Below the pieces are notes generated by a model, which was not told where the DNA came from, did no database searches, and saw only the letters and a program-made list of their open reading frames with translations. Source: Tenrec ecaudatus (Eukaryota > Chordata > Mammalia > Afrosoricida > Tenrecidae). Taken from it: 64,000 nucleotides of DNA. The first letter of the stretch is position 1. Every line of letters starts with the position of its first letter. This document shows, one piece after another, positions 1 to 8,875 of the stretch. The stretch spans positions 7,816,758 to 7,880,757 of the forward strand of contig NC_134536.1 in assembly GCF_050624435.1 (NCBI RefSeq), in the 5' to 3' direction. Both the position numbers and the translations under genes were made by a program.

Positions 1-45
1 GTTTCAAGATCAGGATTTTCAATTCAATGCATATACTTGAGATAG

Positions 46-91
<46 letters not shown>
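46..91. repeat. (TGA)n microsatellite
   Basis: An uninterrupted run of TGA/ATG trinucleotides of about fifteen units. It lies in IGF2R intron 2, about 200 bp outside the CpG island, and is probably polymorphic in length. Confidence 0.95.
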
Positions 92-363
92 ATGCACCTC
101 TCCCCCACTCCACCCCTCAAAAAGAAAAAATGGGGGATCAAACTGAATTTTGCCAATTAGGGAGGTCAGGGGAGAGTGCATGGCAGTCACCACAAGGGAC
201 CTTCGTGGTTCTTTCGCTCACCTGCCTACAAAGGTTAGCCTAGGATCATCTGCCCGAAACTCCCAGTCTATCCTAGCGGTTTCCTGCCCCTGCCAGGCCC
301 AAGCGCGAGCGGCGAGCCCGGTACCAAGGACAGCGCCCCCTGGCCCCACCTGCTCTTGGGCTC

Positions 364-480
364 TTGGTGGGCGTGCCTAAAGGCGGGGCCAGTGGGCGTG
401 TCTGGAGGCCGGCCCAGGTCGCGGGGTGGAGCTTCCGAATGACTTGCTGCGTCCGCTCCCCCGGAAGCTCAGAGAGCGGC
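364..480 (+). promoter_or_regulatory. TATA-less promoter-like segment at island edge (candidate AIRN promoter)
   Basis: This segment contains a GC box (AGGCGGGGC near 383), two GTGGGCGTG-type KLF/Sp sites near 367 and 392, and two opposed ETS cores, CTTCCG near 432 and CCGGAAG at 461-467. There is no TATA box. These are the usual parts of a CpG-island promoter. Orientation is not fixed by the motifs; plus is chosen because the tandem repeats follow to the right, as they follow the Airn promoter in mouse. The transcription start is inferred, perhaps near 470-500. Confidence 0.5.
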
Positions 481-529
481 GGGCGATCGCGGCAAGCGGA
501 GCTGAACCAACTTAGCTGTGCACCCACGC

Positions 530-571
530 GGGCGATTCACCGCGAACCGCGGGCGATTCACCGCGAACCGC
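530..571. repeat. Perfect 21-bp direct repeat x2
   Basis: Two abutting identical 21-bp units starting GGGCGATTCACCGCG (530-550 and 551-571), followed by a decayed third (GGGCGTACCTCGGGCGAACC). They lie just downstream of the ETS-rich edge and are distinct from the 180-bp repeats further on. Confidence 0.9.
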
Positions 572-999
572 GGGCGTACCTCGGGCGAACCACCGAACCA
601 CCGATCGACAGATTGCGCTTCGCAGACTCGCATCCTCAGAGAACCGCGGAGGCCGGAGCCACCCTCCTCCATCCGATGGCTGGGCTCGGAACGCTGGTAA
701 CACCGGGCCTCTGTGGTCCACCAGGCGCAGGAGATGGGCGCGAGCCACGGTCAACGCGCCGGACCACCAAGCCACGCCGCGAGCTTTCACTCCGCGCAGC
801 CGAGCTGCCCCGGGTCCGCCTGGCGCCCAGCGCGGCGGCGGCGGCGGCGAGTCCTCACGCAGGCCCGTCGAGACCACGCGTGGACCCCTCGCTGCAGGCG
901 AACCTGCTCCAAGCCTGCCTCCCCTCCTCGGACCGCGACCCTCTAGCGGCCTCCCCGCGAGCGCGGCACACCACCACGGATCGCATTGCCGCCGCGCTC

Positions 1000-1990
1000 C
1001 GGCAGCCTCACCGGCCCAGACCACCTCATTACGGGGAACCGGGGGTGCCGCGGCCGCCTCATCGCGAAGGGCCCGCCATATCTCCCCGCACCAGCTCGCT
1101 CCGGGCGCCTCATTCCGAGCGCCCCACCGCCCGGACCGCTTCGATCCGTGCCCGACTCACCGCCCAGGAACGCCTCAGCGCCTCCCTCCGATTCCACCTT
1201 AGCGACCCGGACCTCCTCACTCCGGGGAACCTGGAACGCCACGACCGCCTCACCAGCTCGGGACGCCACCTGGGCCCGCCCAGCTTCCGATACCTCGCGG
1301 CGAGCAACCGGGAACGCCTGGGCCGCCTCATCGAGGCGGAACCGGAACCGCCCGAGCACCCCGGCCGCCTCACCCCGCCGAGCCCGCCACACCACCCCGG
1401 CGGCGGCGGCGGTGCTGCCGCGCCTCACCGCCTCTCTCCGAGCCCGCCGCGCCACGCGGGATGGCCACACCGGCCGGGCCCGCCCCAAGCCGAGCCCCCG
1501 CTCCCGCACTGGCACGCCGCGTCGCCGCGGGCCAATTCTCTGCGCGCCCGCCTCGCGGCCTTGGACCGCATCAACGGCCTGGAGAACCCCGCCGTCCAGG
1601 TCCAGGACCACCTCCCGCCGAGCCCGCCCTTCCGCCCGGGGCCGCTCCACCGCCTGGGTCTGCCGCTCTCGGAGCCCGCCTTGCCGCCCTGGATCTCCAC
1701 GCTGCCCCGCACCTCCTTGCTCCGAGCGCGCCTCAGCACCCTGGACCACCTCTCCCCAGGGAACCGGAACGGCGGCGGCTCCCCGGAGCGCCTCACCCCG
1801 AGCCCGCCGCCCTACGCCGAGCCGGCTCACCACGCGGCGCTGCCCCCCTCGGGGGAGCCCAGAGTGCCTCACTGGCCCGGGCCGATGCACCGCCCCGACC
1901 GCCTCACGGCCACGCTTCGGCCCTCTCACCGCGCCGCGCCGCAGCACTTGGGCTACCGCGACCACCTGGGCCGCCTGGCCGGGGCCGGCC
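1000..1990. repeat. Degenerate ~180-bp tandem direct repeats in the CpG island
   Basis: The landmark GAGCCCGCC recurs with its AGCCCGCC part starting at 1441, 1621 and 1801, exactly 180 bp apart, and once more at 1381. A second landmark (CCGCACCTCCTTGCTCCGAGCGC-like) occurs near 1085, 1525 and 1705, and a third (GGACCACCTC then GGGGAACC) near 1018, 1208 and 1743. These give about five diverged copies. The 180-bp period is a multiple of 3, so stop-free frames persist across copies. Mouse Airn's island also has tandem direct repeats downstream of its promoter. Exact copy boundaries need a dot plot. Confidence 0.75.
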
Positions 1991-2262
1991 CGCTGCCTCC
2001 TCGGGGCGCCGGCTTCCCAGAGCACCCCCCGCCGAGCCCAGACGAGCCCGCAGCCCTGCCGCCCGAGTGAGCCACCACCACTGCCACTCCACCTGCCAGG
2101 TGGCCTCGCGCCACGGCCAGGTGCCCCAACAGGTCCTTCAGCGCATCCCTTCCCCCCCTCCACACCTGAGCCCGCGCCGCCCACCCACCCCACCCCCGCC
2201 CGCATGCCCCCAGGCTGCTTTCCTTGCCAGATGGGCCCTCGCATTATTAAACCCATTTTCTT

Positions 2263-3086
2263 GGCCACCCTCTCTCTCTAACCTTGCCCCTGGGCTCTTT
2301 ATAGCGACACTCTTTCCAAAGACTTCCGTTCCCGCGCCCGCTGGCTTCCCCTCTAAAGGTCCCTCCTGGCACCTGACTGCCCTTAGGCCACGGCGCCCCG
2401 GGGCTCTATTCCCTCAGCTCCAAGTCTTGGTTTAACTGTCACCTCCTTAGTGGACTCATTCCACTTAATACCCCGCGTTTCACAAAGTTCCATTATTTTT
2501 CAAGTCTTAACACATACTTTTTCTAGTCATATTATATATATATATATATATATATATAAACCAATCTCGCTCCTCTCGCTCTCTCCCCCACACACGTTCT
2601 TGTGAGCTTCTAGCACTCCTGATTCGGAACGTCTTTTTAAAAAAATATATATATATATATAGCATTAATTATATTCTAGCATAGTCGTGTGTTTGTAACA
2701 CACTATACCCACCGCGCCAGAATGTAAGCTCCCTGACTGAAATGAATTTTTGTTTCTTTTGGCAATTGATTCATTTCCAGTTTTGAACAGTGCCTAGATA
2801 TAAGAGGCACTCAAATATTTGCTATAGTTAACGTGAATATTCCGTATTAGCTGTTTTATGTATCTTTTTTAGAAATTTTGAACCTACTATATCAAAATAT
2901 ACACTCCATTGGGCTATTTGCCTACAGCTTAGATTGTTGTAGCATATTTTCCATAATGATTCTACGTTAAAAAATAGTGTACAAATATCTATACATCTAG
3001 TACTTATTCCATTGGTGATATTCATAAAACTAGGTCATGTATTATGGTGCAGTATATTACTTCAAATAACCCTTCTATATTAAGGG
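2263..3086. other. IGF2R intron 2, AT-rich, no recognised element
   Basis: A GC-poor stretch directly after the CpG island with two TA-dinucleotide runs (near 2533 and 2645). I see no exon, promoter or named repeat in it. Confidence 0.6.
2533..2558. repeat. (TA)n microsatellite
   Basis: A run of about thirteen TA dinucleotides; a shorter one follows at about 2645-2660. Confidence 0.9.
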
Positions 3087-3275
3087 ACATAGGAGTCCCT
3101 GACACAAAGGGTTAAGTGTTGGGTAGCTAACCGTAAGATGCGCAGTTCAAACCCACTCACCCTTCTATGAAAGATAAGACTGTCTCTTCCCATCAAGATT
3201 TACAGTCTTCGAAACCCGTAGAAATTCCGCTGTCTTTACAGGTTCGGAGTCTAAATCCACCTTAAGGCAGTAGGC
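3087..3275 (+). mobile_element. AfroSINE, plus orientation
   Basis: A tRNA-derived SINE with the left part GGGTTAAGTGTTGGGTAGCTAACC (B-box-like GTTCAAACCC follows) and the right part with the CAGTCTTCGAAACCC block and a GGAGTCTAAATCCACC tail. It is diverged. The family is specific to Afrotheria. Confidence 0.8.
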
Positions 3276-3724
3276 TTGATTTTTATTTTGGTGGGGGGTA
3301 GGGAGTTCTTAAGAGCTCTACGTCCCTCTTGGGGTTCCTACAAAATGATTCGGTGACACTACATATAAAGTTGGGCTCTCTTCTGGGCAGCCTGTTAACA
3401 ATGAAAATAAGGGGTGTGTGTATCCCCAAAGAGGGCCGTTCCCCTAGACTTAAAGATTTCTTCTCACTGCCATCAAGTATATTCCTACACCCAGCAACCC
3501 TAAAAGTCAGGGTAGAATTACCTCTGGGTTTCCAAGACTGTATCTCTTTCCCCTTACCCTGGCCCCACCCAACCCTGCCTGGCCTATTAAAAACAAACAA
3601 ACAAACAAAAGAGAAAAACAACCAACAATGCTCTGTTTGATATCAGGGCTGTTGCCATTCCTAGTCTGGACAGTGGGGATTCAACACTAACCCTTTTCGG
3701 GAGTAGAAAGCCTGGTCTTTCTTC

Positions 3725-3821
3725 AGCAGCATGGCTGGTGGTTTCAAGCTCCCGAACTTGTGGTTAGCAGCCCAATGTATAACCACTATGCCTTAACCAC
3801 TATGCCACGAGGACTCCAGGA
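3725..3821 (-). mobile_element. AfroSINE fragment, minus orientation
   Basis: It keeps the GGCTGGTGGTTTCAAGCTCC, GGTTAGCAGCCCAA and AACCACTATGCC blocks, the reverse complement of the SINE's tRNA-related half. A short internal duplication of AACCACTATGCC is present. Confidence 0.8.
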
Positions 3822-5074
3822 TTAAAAGACAAGTCCATTGAATCCCAGAAATGGAGAGAGGGACCGCAGTATCAAGAGGCAGCAAGAAATGGAACATGGC
3901 CTTGTGGCCCAAGGTCCTGGTGCTGAGAATCTCCAAGTGGACAGCTGTAACACTGAAGCCAGGGACAGAGCAAACATAACAGTCTCTAGTGGTAGAGAGA
4001 TGCTGGCACCAGAACCAGGAGACTGCCACAGAACAGCAAGGTGGCTACCGTGGGCATGCCAACCCACTGAGCAAGAGACCTCTAAGCATGAACATCAGGC
4101 AGGAGGCTCACTGGTGAAGCTAACGCACTTTGTAACACTGGCCTGAGAAAGGCTGAGGACTGCAAAAGAGGTCTCAATGAGCATCACCAAGAACAAGCCG
4201 TCTTAATCAAAAAACTGTATCCAGTGATTCCTGATCCTGGGCTGTAGACTGCTCCTTCCTTCCCAAAGAAGCTACAGAACTGTAAGTATGTTCTATAAAT
4301 TCTATATGTCCATTGCAATGACTTCTCAAACCTAGCAGAGACATAAAGAGTGCCATGGAAGGGGGTGGCTGGTGTGAGAATTGGTTAAAAAAAATTAAAG
4401 GTTGGAAGATTGATTTATAAAGTGGATTCCTGTGAGGAATTCTGTGACGTACTACGTCAACAGTGATGATAATTCTCCCTCCCTGTGTGAAGTTAGGTGA
4501 GGTGTTTCACATCTTACAGGGGCAAACTGCAATCCAGTGATAGGCCTGGATAGCTGCTGCAGATTGCTGTGAGTGGACCTAAGAATCGGGGAGGTGAAAT
4601 CAGGGAGCAGGCTCCATGGAGCAGTGATGTCATCTGTACAATAGAATTCACTGTGTCCTATCCAGGTCACCAGCCATCAGTCAATCAGAACCCCACATTC
4701 TGATAGGGAGAAACCTGGATTAATATGTTCCCCAAATGAGTACGTTATCGCAATTAAAGGAGCTCGCTTCAGTCTTCCTGAGATGGATTAATTAAATTAA
4801 AACAATAGTAGTAACATTTGGGGTGTGGTTAGGAAGGTGACCATACTCAGTATCTTTACATGCTTGGAATGTGTACCATTTTAACTCGAAGTCAAAGTTT
4901 CTACCTACCTGAGCAGGTGATTTAGACATGCGATCCGGTAAATGAATAGCTAAGAGAACATTATGCTTATCGTATTTATAAATTTAAGCTATGAAAATGC
5001 TAAGAATTAGTAGTAATAGTGAACTGTTAATTACAAAACCAGACTTTAAATGGAAATAGACAAAATGTGAATGA
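3822..5074. other. IGF2R intron 2, no recognised element
   Basis: Ordinary mixed-composition intron sequence. The open frames are short and unconvincing, and I recognise no repeat family. Confidence 0.5.
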
Positions 5075-5131
5075 AGGGGCTCCAAAACGTTTGAGGAAAG
5101 ACATTTTTCCACAAATTTTTGCAACCCCCTC
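5075..5131. mobile_element. Short palindromic MITE, mariner-like
   Basis: About 57 bp whose two halves are imperfect inverted repeats: AGGGGCTCCAAAACGTTTGAG facing CACAAATTTTTGCAACCCCCT. It resembles the copy at 14132-14208 in layout. Confidence 0.5.
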
Positions 5132-5716
5132 AAACATGCAATATTACCTAAGGGAGAGCAACTGTAAAGTTTTTATAAGTTACATTCCTTCAACCAAAAC
5201 TGAAGGCTTACTCGTCTTTTCTGAGCAGAAACACTGCCCTTGAGGGCACTATGAAACGCCTGTCAATTATCTTCCCCAAGGGTTACAGACAACCATCTTC
5301 CCATACACAACATGAGTGTGCCTGCCTCCGGGCTCCTGGCCAGCACTCTGCTTCAAACCATTTTAATGTCTGCCAGTTTGATGAGGAAAAAGGAGGTCGT
5401 ATGATTGCTTGGACTTGCATTTATACCCAAGGCTTACCAAGTTGTATTGACCACTCTGCTGTTCTGTATGCACTGCCTGAGCTTAGGTTTTGCCATTTTT
5501 CTCCCCAGTTACCAATTTTCAAGAGGAGTCCTCACCCAATCAGTACATTGGCACAAAAGCTGAAATCTGTTTTCCCAATTTAGCATGCATCTTTTGACTT
5601 AAGGATAATTCTTCTTGTCATCAAAATAGATATATTCACCTTGTCTTTTATGGATCTTAGGTTTCTACTTCTATTTCATGAAAAATTTTCTTAGTATTCT
5701 ATTGGCTTGTTATGCA

Positions 5717-5849
5717 AACTTACCTATAATTTCCGTAAGAACGGGTGCAGCTTTGTTTTCTAATAGATTAATGTCTTATTCGGCTTCAATTTTAACTTAC
5801 CTTTAATTTCTGTAAGGAGAAGTGTAGCTTTGCTTTCTAATAGATTAAT
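5717..5849. repeat. Diverged tandem duplication, 77-bp period
   Basis: The block from AACTTACC to TCTAATAGATTAAT occurs at 5717-5772 and again at 5794-5849 with about ten differences. It is a local duplication in intron 2 rather than a known repeat family. Confidence 0.75.
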
Positions 5850-6137
5850 AATTCCAGTTTTTAGTTGCACACCGTTCCTATATATATTTGATCGATTTCT
5901 ATACTATTCTGTTTCTCTGATCTACTGGGAGCTTCAGTTTTTGTGGTTGGTTGTTTTGAAAGTCTCCCACCCCCCAACCCTCCCAACACACACACCTCTT
6001 TTTGGTTCCTTTTCTAGCAAGCTACCTAACTTGTTAGTTTCTCAGCTAGGGATTCCAGTTTGCTATCAGGGCTCCCATGAAGCTCTTAAGAACTGTCTGA
6101 TGTGCCCTTTTGACCCCCAAAACACACGACAACCTTA

Positions 6138-6310
6138 GATGAGCACAGGCACTGGAGTCTGGCAGTCAGAAGGTAATCCTGCCCCAGCGCTTCCTGCTTT
6201 TACCCATTGTGTGCTTCAGCATGTTCATTTGTGAAACGGGGGAAATGATGATCACCTCTTTCAAAAGCTTGTTGAATGATAAAGGAGCTGCTTATAAATA
6301 TAACGTAGAA
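6138..6310 (+). mobile_element. MIR SINE, plus orientation
   Basis: The ancient MIR pattern is readable: GCACTGGAGTCTGGCAGTCAGA, a degraded TGTGTGCTTCAGCATG, then TTCATTTGTGAAACGGGGG and a GATGATCACCTC block. It is heavily diverged, as expected for its age. Confidence 0.65.
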
Positions 6311-6633
6311 GGAACACCATTTAAAAAACATTTCTCTATCAATAAGTATATAGTCATGTGTTTCTTAATAAATGATTAGGCAGAAGTAACCTTATTTAAT
6401 CTCAGATTGATTAAATTGTTAACTTATGAAACATGTATACAGATATATAATTACCAACACATATATAACAGTTCTCTGCACACATATATAGAGTTACGAG
6501 TCAGAAGCAACACAGAAACATACATACATATATATATATATATATCTTAAATGTGGAAGACATAAATGTGTGCATATCATTTTATAAAATTAGGATATTT
6601 TCCATATAATGACATAAAGATAGATTTACTTAC

Positions 6634-6773
6634 CCACTGAAAGATAGGTCTTTTTCTTCCAATTATACATACAAATAGCACTTGATTGCCCACACTGGGA
6701 AACAGGCACATTTCCGCAGACATTTATTTTATAAAGTATGTTACTTTCGATATCAACAGCTTCCCATGTATAG
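6634..6773 (-). CDS. IGF2R: IGF2R exon 2 (first luminal repeat, N-terminal part)
   Basis: A 140-bp internal coding exon. Read on the minus strand, a polypyrimidine acceptor (TTTTTCTTCTTCAG) is followed by codons for (S)[15 protein letters not shown], then [20 protein letters not shown], then [12 protein letters not shown], ending G|GTAAGT. The first base completes the serine codon left open by exon 1 (AG+C) and the exon ends with one base of the next codon, so the frames fit. The human receptor has SYTWEAVD at the same place and closely matching cysteines. This begins the first of the fifteen mannose-6-phosphate-receptor homology repeats that form the luminal part of this large sorting receptor. 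It binds mannose-6-phosphate-tagged lysosomal enzymes and IGF2 and cycles between Golgi, endosome and cell surface. The reading frame is intact. Identity is very secure. Confidence 0.97.
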
Positions 6774-7810
6774 CTGAAGAAGAAAAACCACATATTACTG
6801 TCAATGATCTGTCAATATTTAAACTTCTAGCTTTACATCCCAGACACATATGCTTAAAACTACCACAAAGTAGGAGACATAGTTGACTAATCAAAAATAC
6901 TACAGTTAAGAGTATGTTAAGTTTAATAGAAGCCAGGGCAGAAACCACTCAGCCACCTCATTCTGGATACGGTAAATATGTTCAGAAGCCAGCCCAGGAT
7001 TCTACAACCATCAAAATACTATAATTCTATTACTAATTTAAGAATATTAATTTATATAAGTAATTACTCTAGAGTCAAGTTTAGTGTAAGACAGTACACC
7101 CTCTCTCCTCACTAATGGGCTATCAATAACCAATATTTCACATTTCCTAAAAACTGACTTGACCTTTTACAACTTCAGTCCAGCTCTGAGCTGGCCAGAT
7201 AAAGTTGTGCAGTGAAACAACTATTCTGATTCACAACTACACAAAGGTGTATGACTTCTAGGTCTTTAAGACAGGTATCAAAGGTATCTGGGCCACAACA
7301 GATACCAAAGCAGTACTACCTTGAGAACAGAAAGCACTACCTTGGTGAAGTGACTGTTCATTTCCTAGAACTCACCTTCCACTGTACATCGGGTAATGAC
7401 ACAGCACAAAACACCAAGCAGCCCACCATTCCTTGCCTAGACGCTTTTTGGTATCTCCAGCAAGAAAGGAGCCGGCTCGTTCCTGTTGGCACGCAAAGTG
7501 CCCAACTGTTCCTGTAAACCTAGTCTGGGACCTGATCAGAGCCTCCTGCCAAGAAGTCCAGCTAGCTAAGCACGTGTAGGGTAGGGTTGCAGAGTATTCC
7601 CTGAAGGTTCTGACAGCCACGTAACGGCCACAAACCTGAAAAACAGGCTGGGCTCATGCCAGGCTTGAAAGCAGCTACCAGTGACATCAGCTTTTAACAT
7701 CGATAATAGCTGAGAGTCATCTCCTCGAGTTAGGTTTAGACAACATGAGAGAATAACCCAAGGACTACCAAGCTGAGAGAAGGTAATTAGCAAAGGCTTG
7801 TCTCCTTGGG

Positions 7811-8330
7811 CTCTCATTAACTTGATTCATTTGCTTCACCAATGATTAAGCCCTTGCTATGTGGTAAGCACTGGAGAATAAGTACAGCAATGAACCATAT
7901 AGTGGGAAAATTCTGCTCTTTTAGAGTATAAAGTCCACTGAAGAAGGCATAAAATAGGCACCCAAAAATGCACTGGATAATTCCACCAACTAGTAGCTGC
8001 TCTGAAGAGATCGAAAAAGTGTAAAGTGATAAGAAATAACTTAGTGGCCACTGTAGACTGGGAAATTTTCTGAGAGTTTATTTGCACTGAGACTTGAACG
8101 ACAAAAAATGTAAAAGCCCAGGTGGAAAATGGAGGCCAGGGGGATTGCTGAAAGCAGAAAGCAAGCCATTGCCAAAGTCCTGAGGCAAGAATGAACTTGA
8201 CCCATCAATGCAGGAGAGGAAGGGTTACACTAGCCGTGGGTTGGAGGAGAGTGGTCCAGATGAGGTTTTGAAGGTTTGGTGAGGACTCAGTCACAGAGAG
8301 GTCAAGCAGACAGATAGAGAAGACCATGTG
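7811..8330 (+). mobile_element. Ancient L2-like repeat
   Basis: A diverged copy of the common mammalian pattern CTTGCTATGTGGTAAGCACTGGAGAATA ... GTACAGCAATGAACC, then a segment resembling GCAAAGTCCTGAGGCAAGAATG and further decayed sequence. The family assignment is from memory and approximate. Confidence 0.45.
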
Positions 8331-8394
8331 ATTTTACACTAGAAACAAAAAGGAAAACCATTTAAAAATGCAAAGAAGTTTCCCATAATTAAAA

Positions 8395-8875
8395 AAATGT
8401 TTTTATTGTGGTTTAGATGCAAGTTTATAAAGCAATTTGGCTTCTCATTCAACAGATTATTTATAGGTCATTTCATGGCAATGGCTGCAGGGCCCCTCAG
8501 GGTGTCAGCACTCCCCCCCCCCCCCACTCTCATCTTATTCCCTATCTCCATTCACCCAGCTTCTCTGCCCCTGACTTTTACTTTTACTCTTTGGGTTTCA
8601 TCCAGTTGAATGTTCTGAGAAGCACATTCCGCAGGGGTTTCAGTGTTCACTTCAGGCCTATTTGGCTATAGGGTGGTCTCACGGACTGGTGGGTTCAGTT
8701 CTAGGTTTGAAGGGTACCCAAGGACCAGAGTCTTGGAGGTTCCACCAGGCTCTTATCAGACTTGAATTTTGTTCAACATTTTCCTCACCCATCTGGGACC
8801 TTCTTTTGTATTGCTGGTCAGAACTGTCTGAAGCAGTAGTTGGGCACCATCTATTTCTTTTAGTCTCAGGCTAGT
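8395..8875 (-). mobile_element. L1 3' UTR fragment (afrotherian type), minus orientation
   Basis: It begins with TTTTTATTGTGG (reverse complement of an AATAAA-bearing end) and continues with TTCATTCAACAG, CACCCAGCTTCTCTGCCCCTG, ATGTTCTGAGAAGCACATTCC and GGGCACCATCTATTTCTTTTAGTCTCAGG. The copy at 19398 shares this layout. It is 5'-truncated with no coding part left. Confidence 0.65.

Larger units (their letters stand above)
290..2100. promoter_or_regulatory. IGF2R intron 2 CpG island, candidate imprint control element (DMR2 / AIRN promoter)
   Basis: A sharply bounded, very GC- and CpG-rich block of about 1.8 kb inside AT-richer intron. It lies in IGF2R intron 2, because exon 2 (6634-6773, minus) and exon 1 (25595-25737, minus) are both to its right. 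In mouse, the maternally methylated island in Igf2r intron 2, roughly 28 kb from the Igf2r start, holds the promoter of the antisense RNA Airn and controls imprinted silencing. Here the spacing to the IGF2R start codon is about 23.6 kb. The left edge (364-480) carries GC-box and ETS-like motifs; the remainder is tandem direct repeats, the same promoter-then-repeats order as in mouse. At least eight TGCCGC/GCGGCA hexamers, the ZFP57 recognition core, occur between 489 and 2062. Position and structure are seen; the imprinting function is inferred. An unrelated intronic island is the alternative. Confidence 0.75.

Noticed and set aside
364..2070. 568-codon plus-strand open frame, proline/arginine-rich, with repeats such as SLLRARLSTLD
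   Set aside because: It spans a GC-rich island with 180-bp repeats, and other frames on both strands are similarly open (431 codons plus, 441 minus). The repeat period being divisible by three explains both openness and in-frame similarity. No known domain; its start lies in the promoter-like edge.
943..2268. 441-codon minus-strand open frame
   Set aside because: Shadow of the same GC-rich repeats; would be sense within IGF2R intron 2 and resembles no protein.
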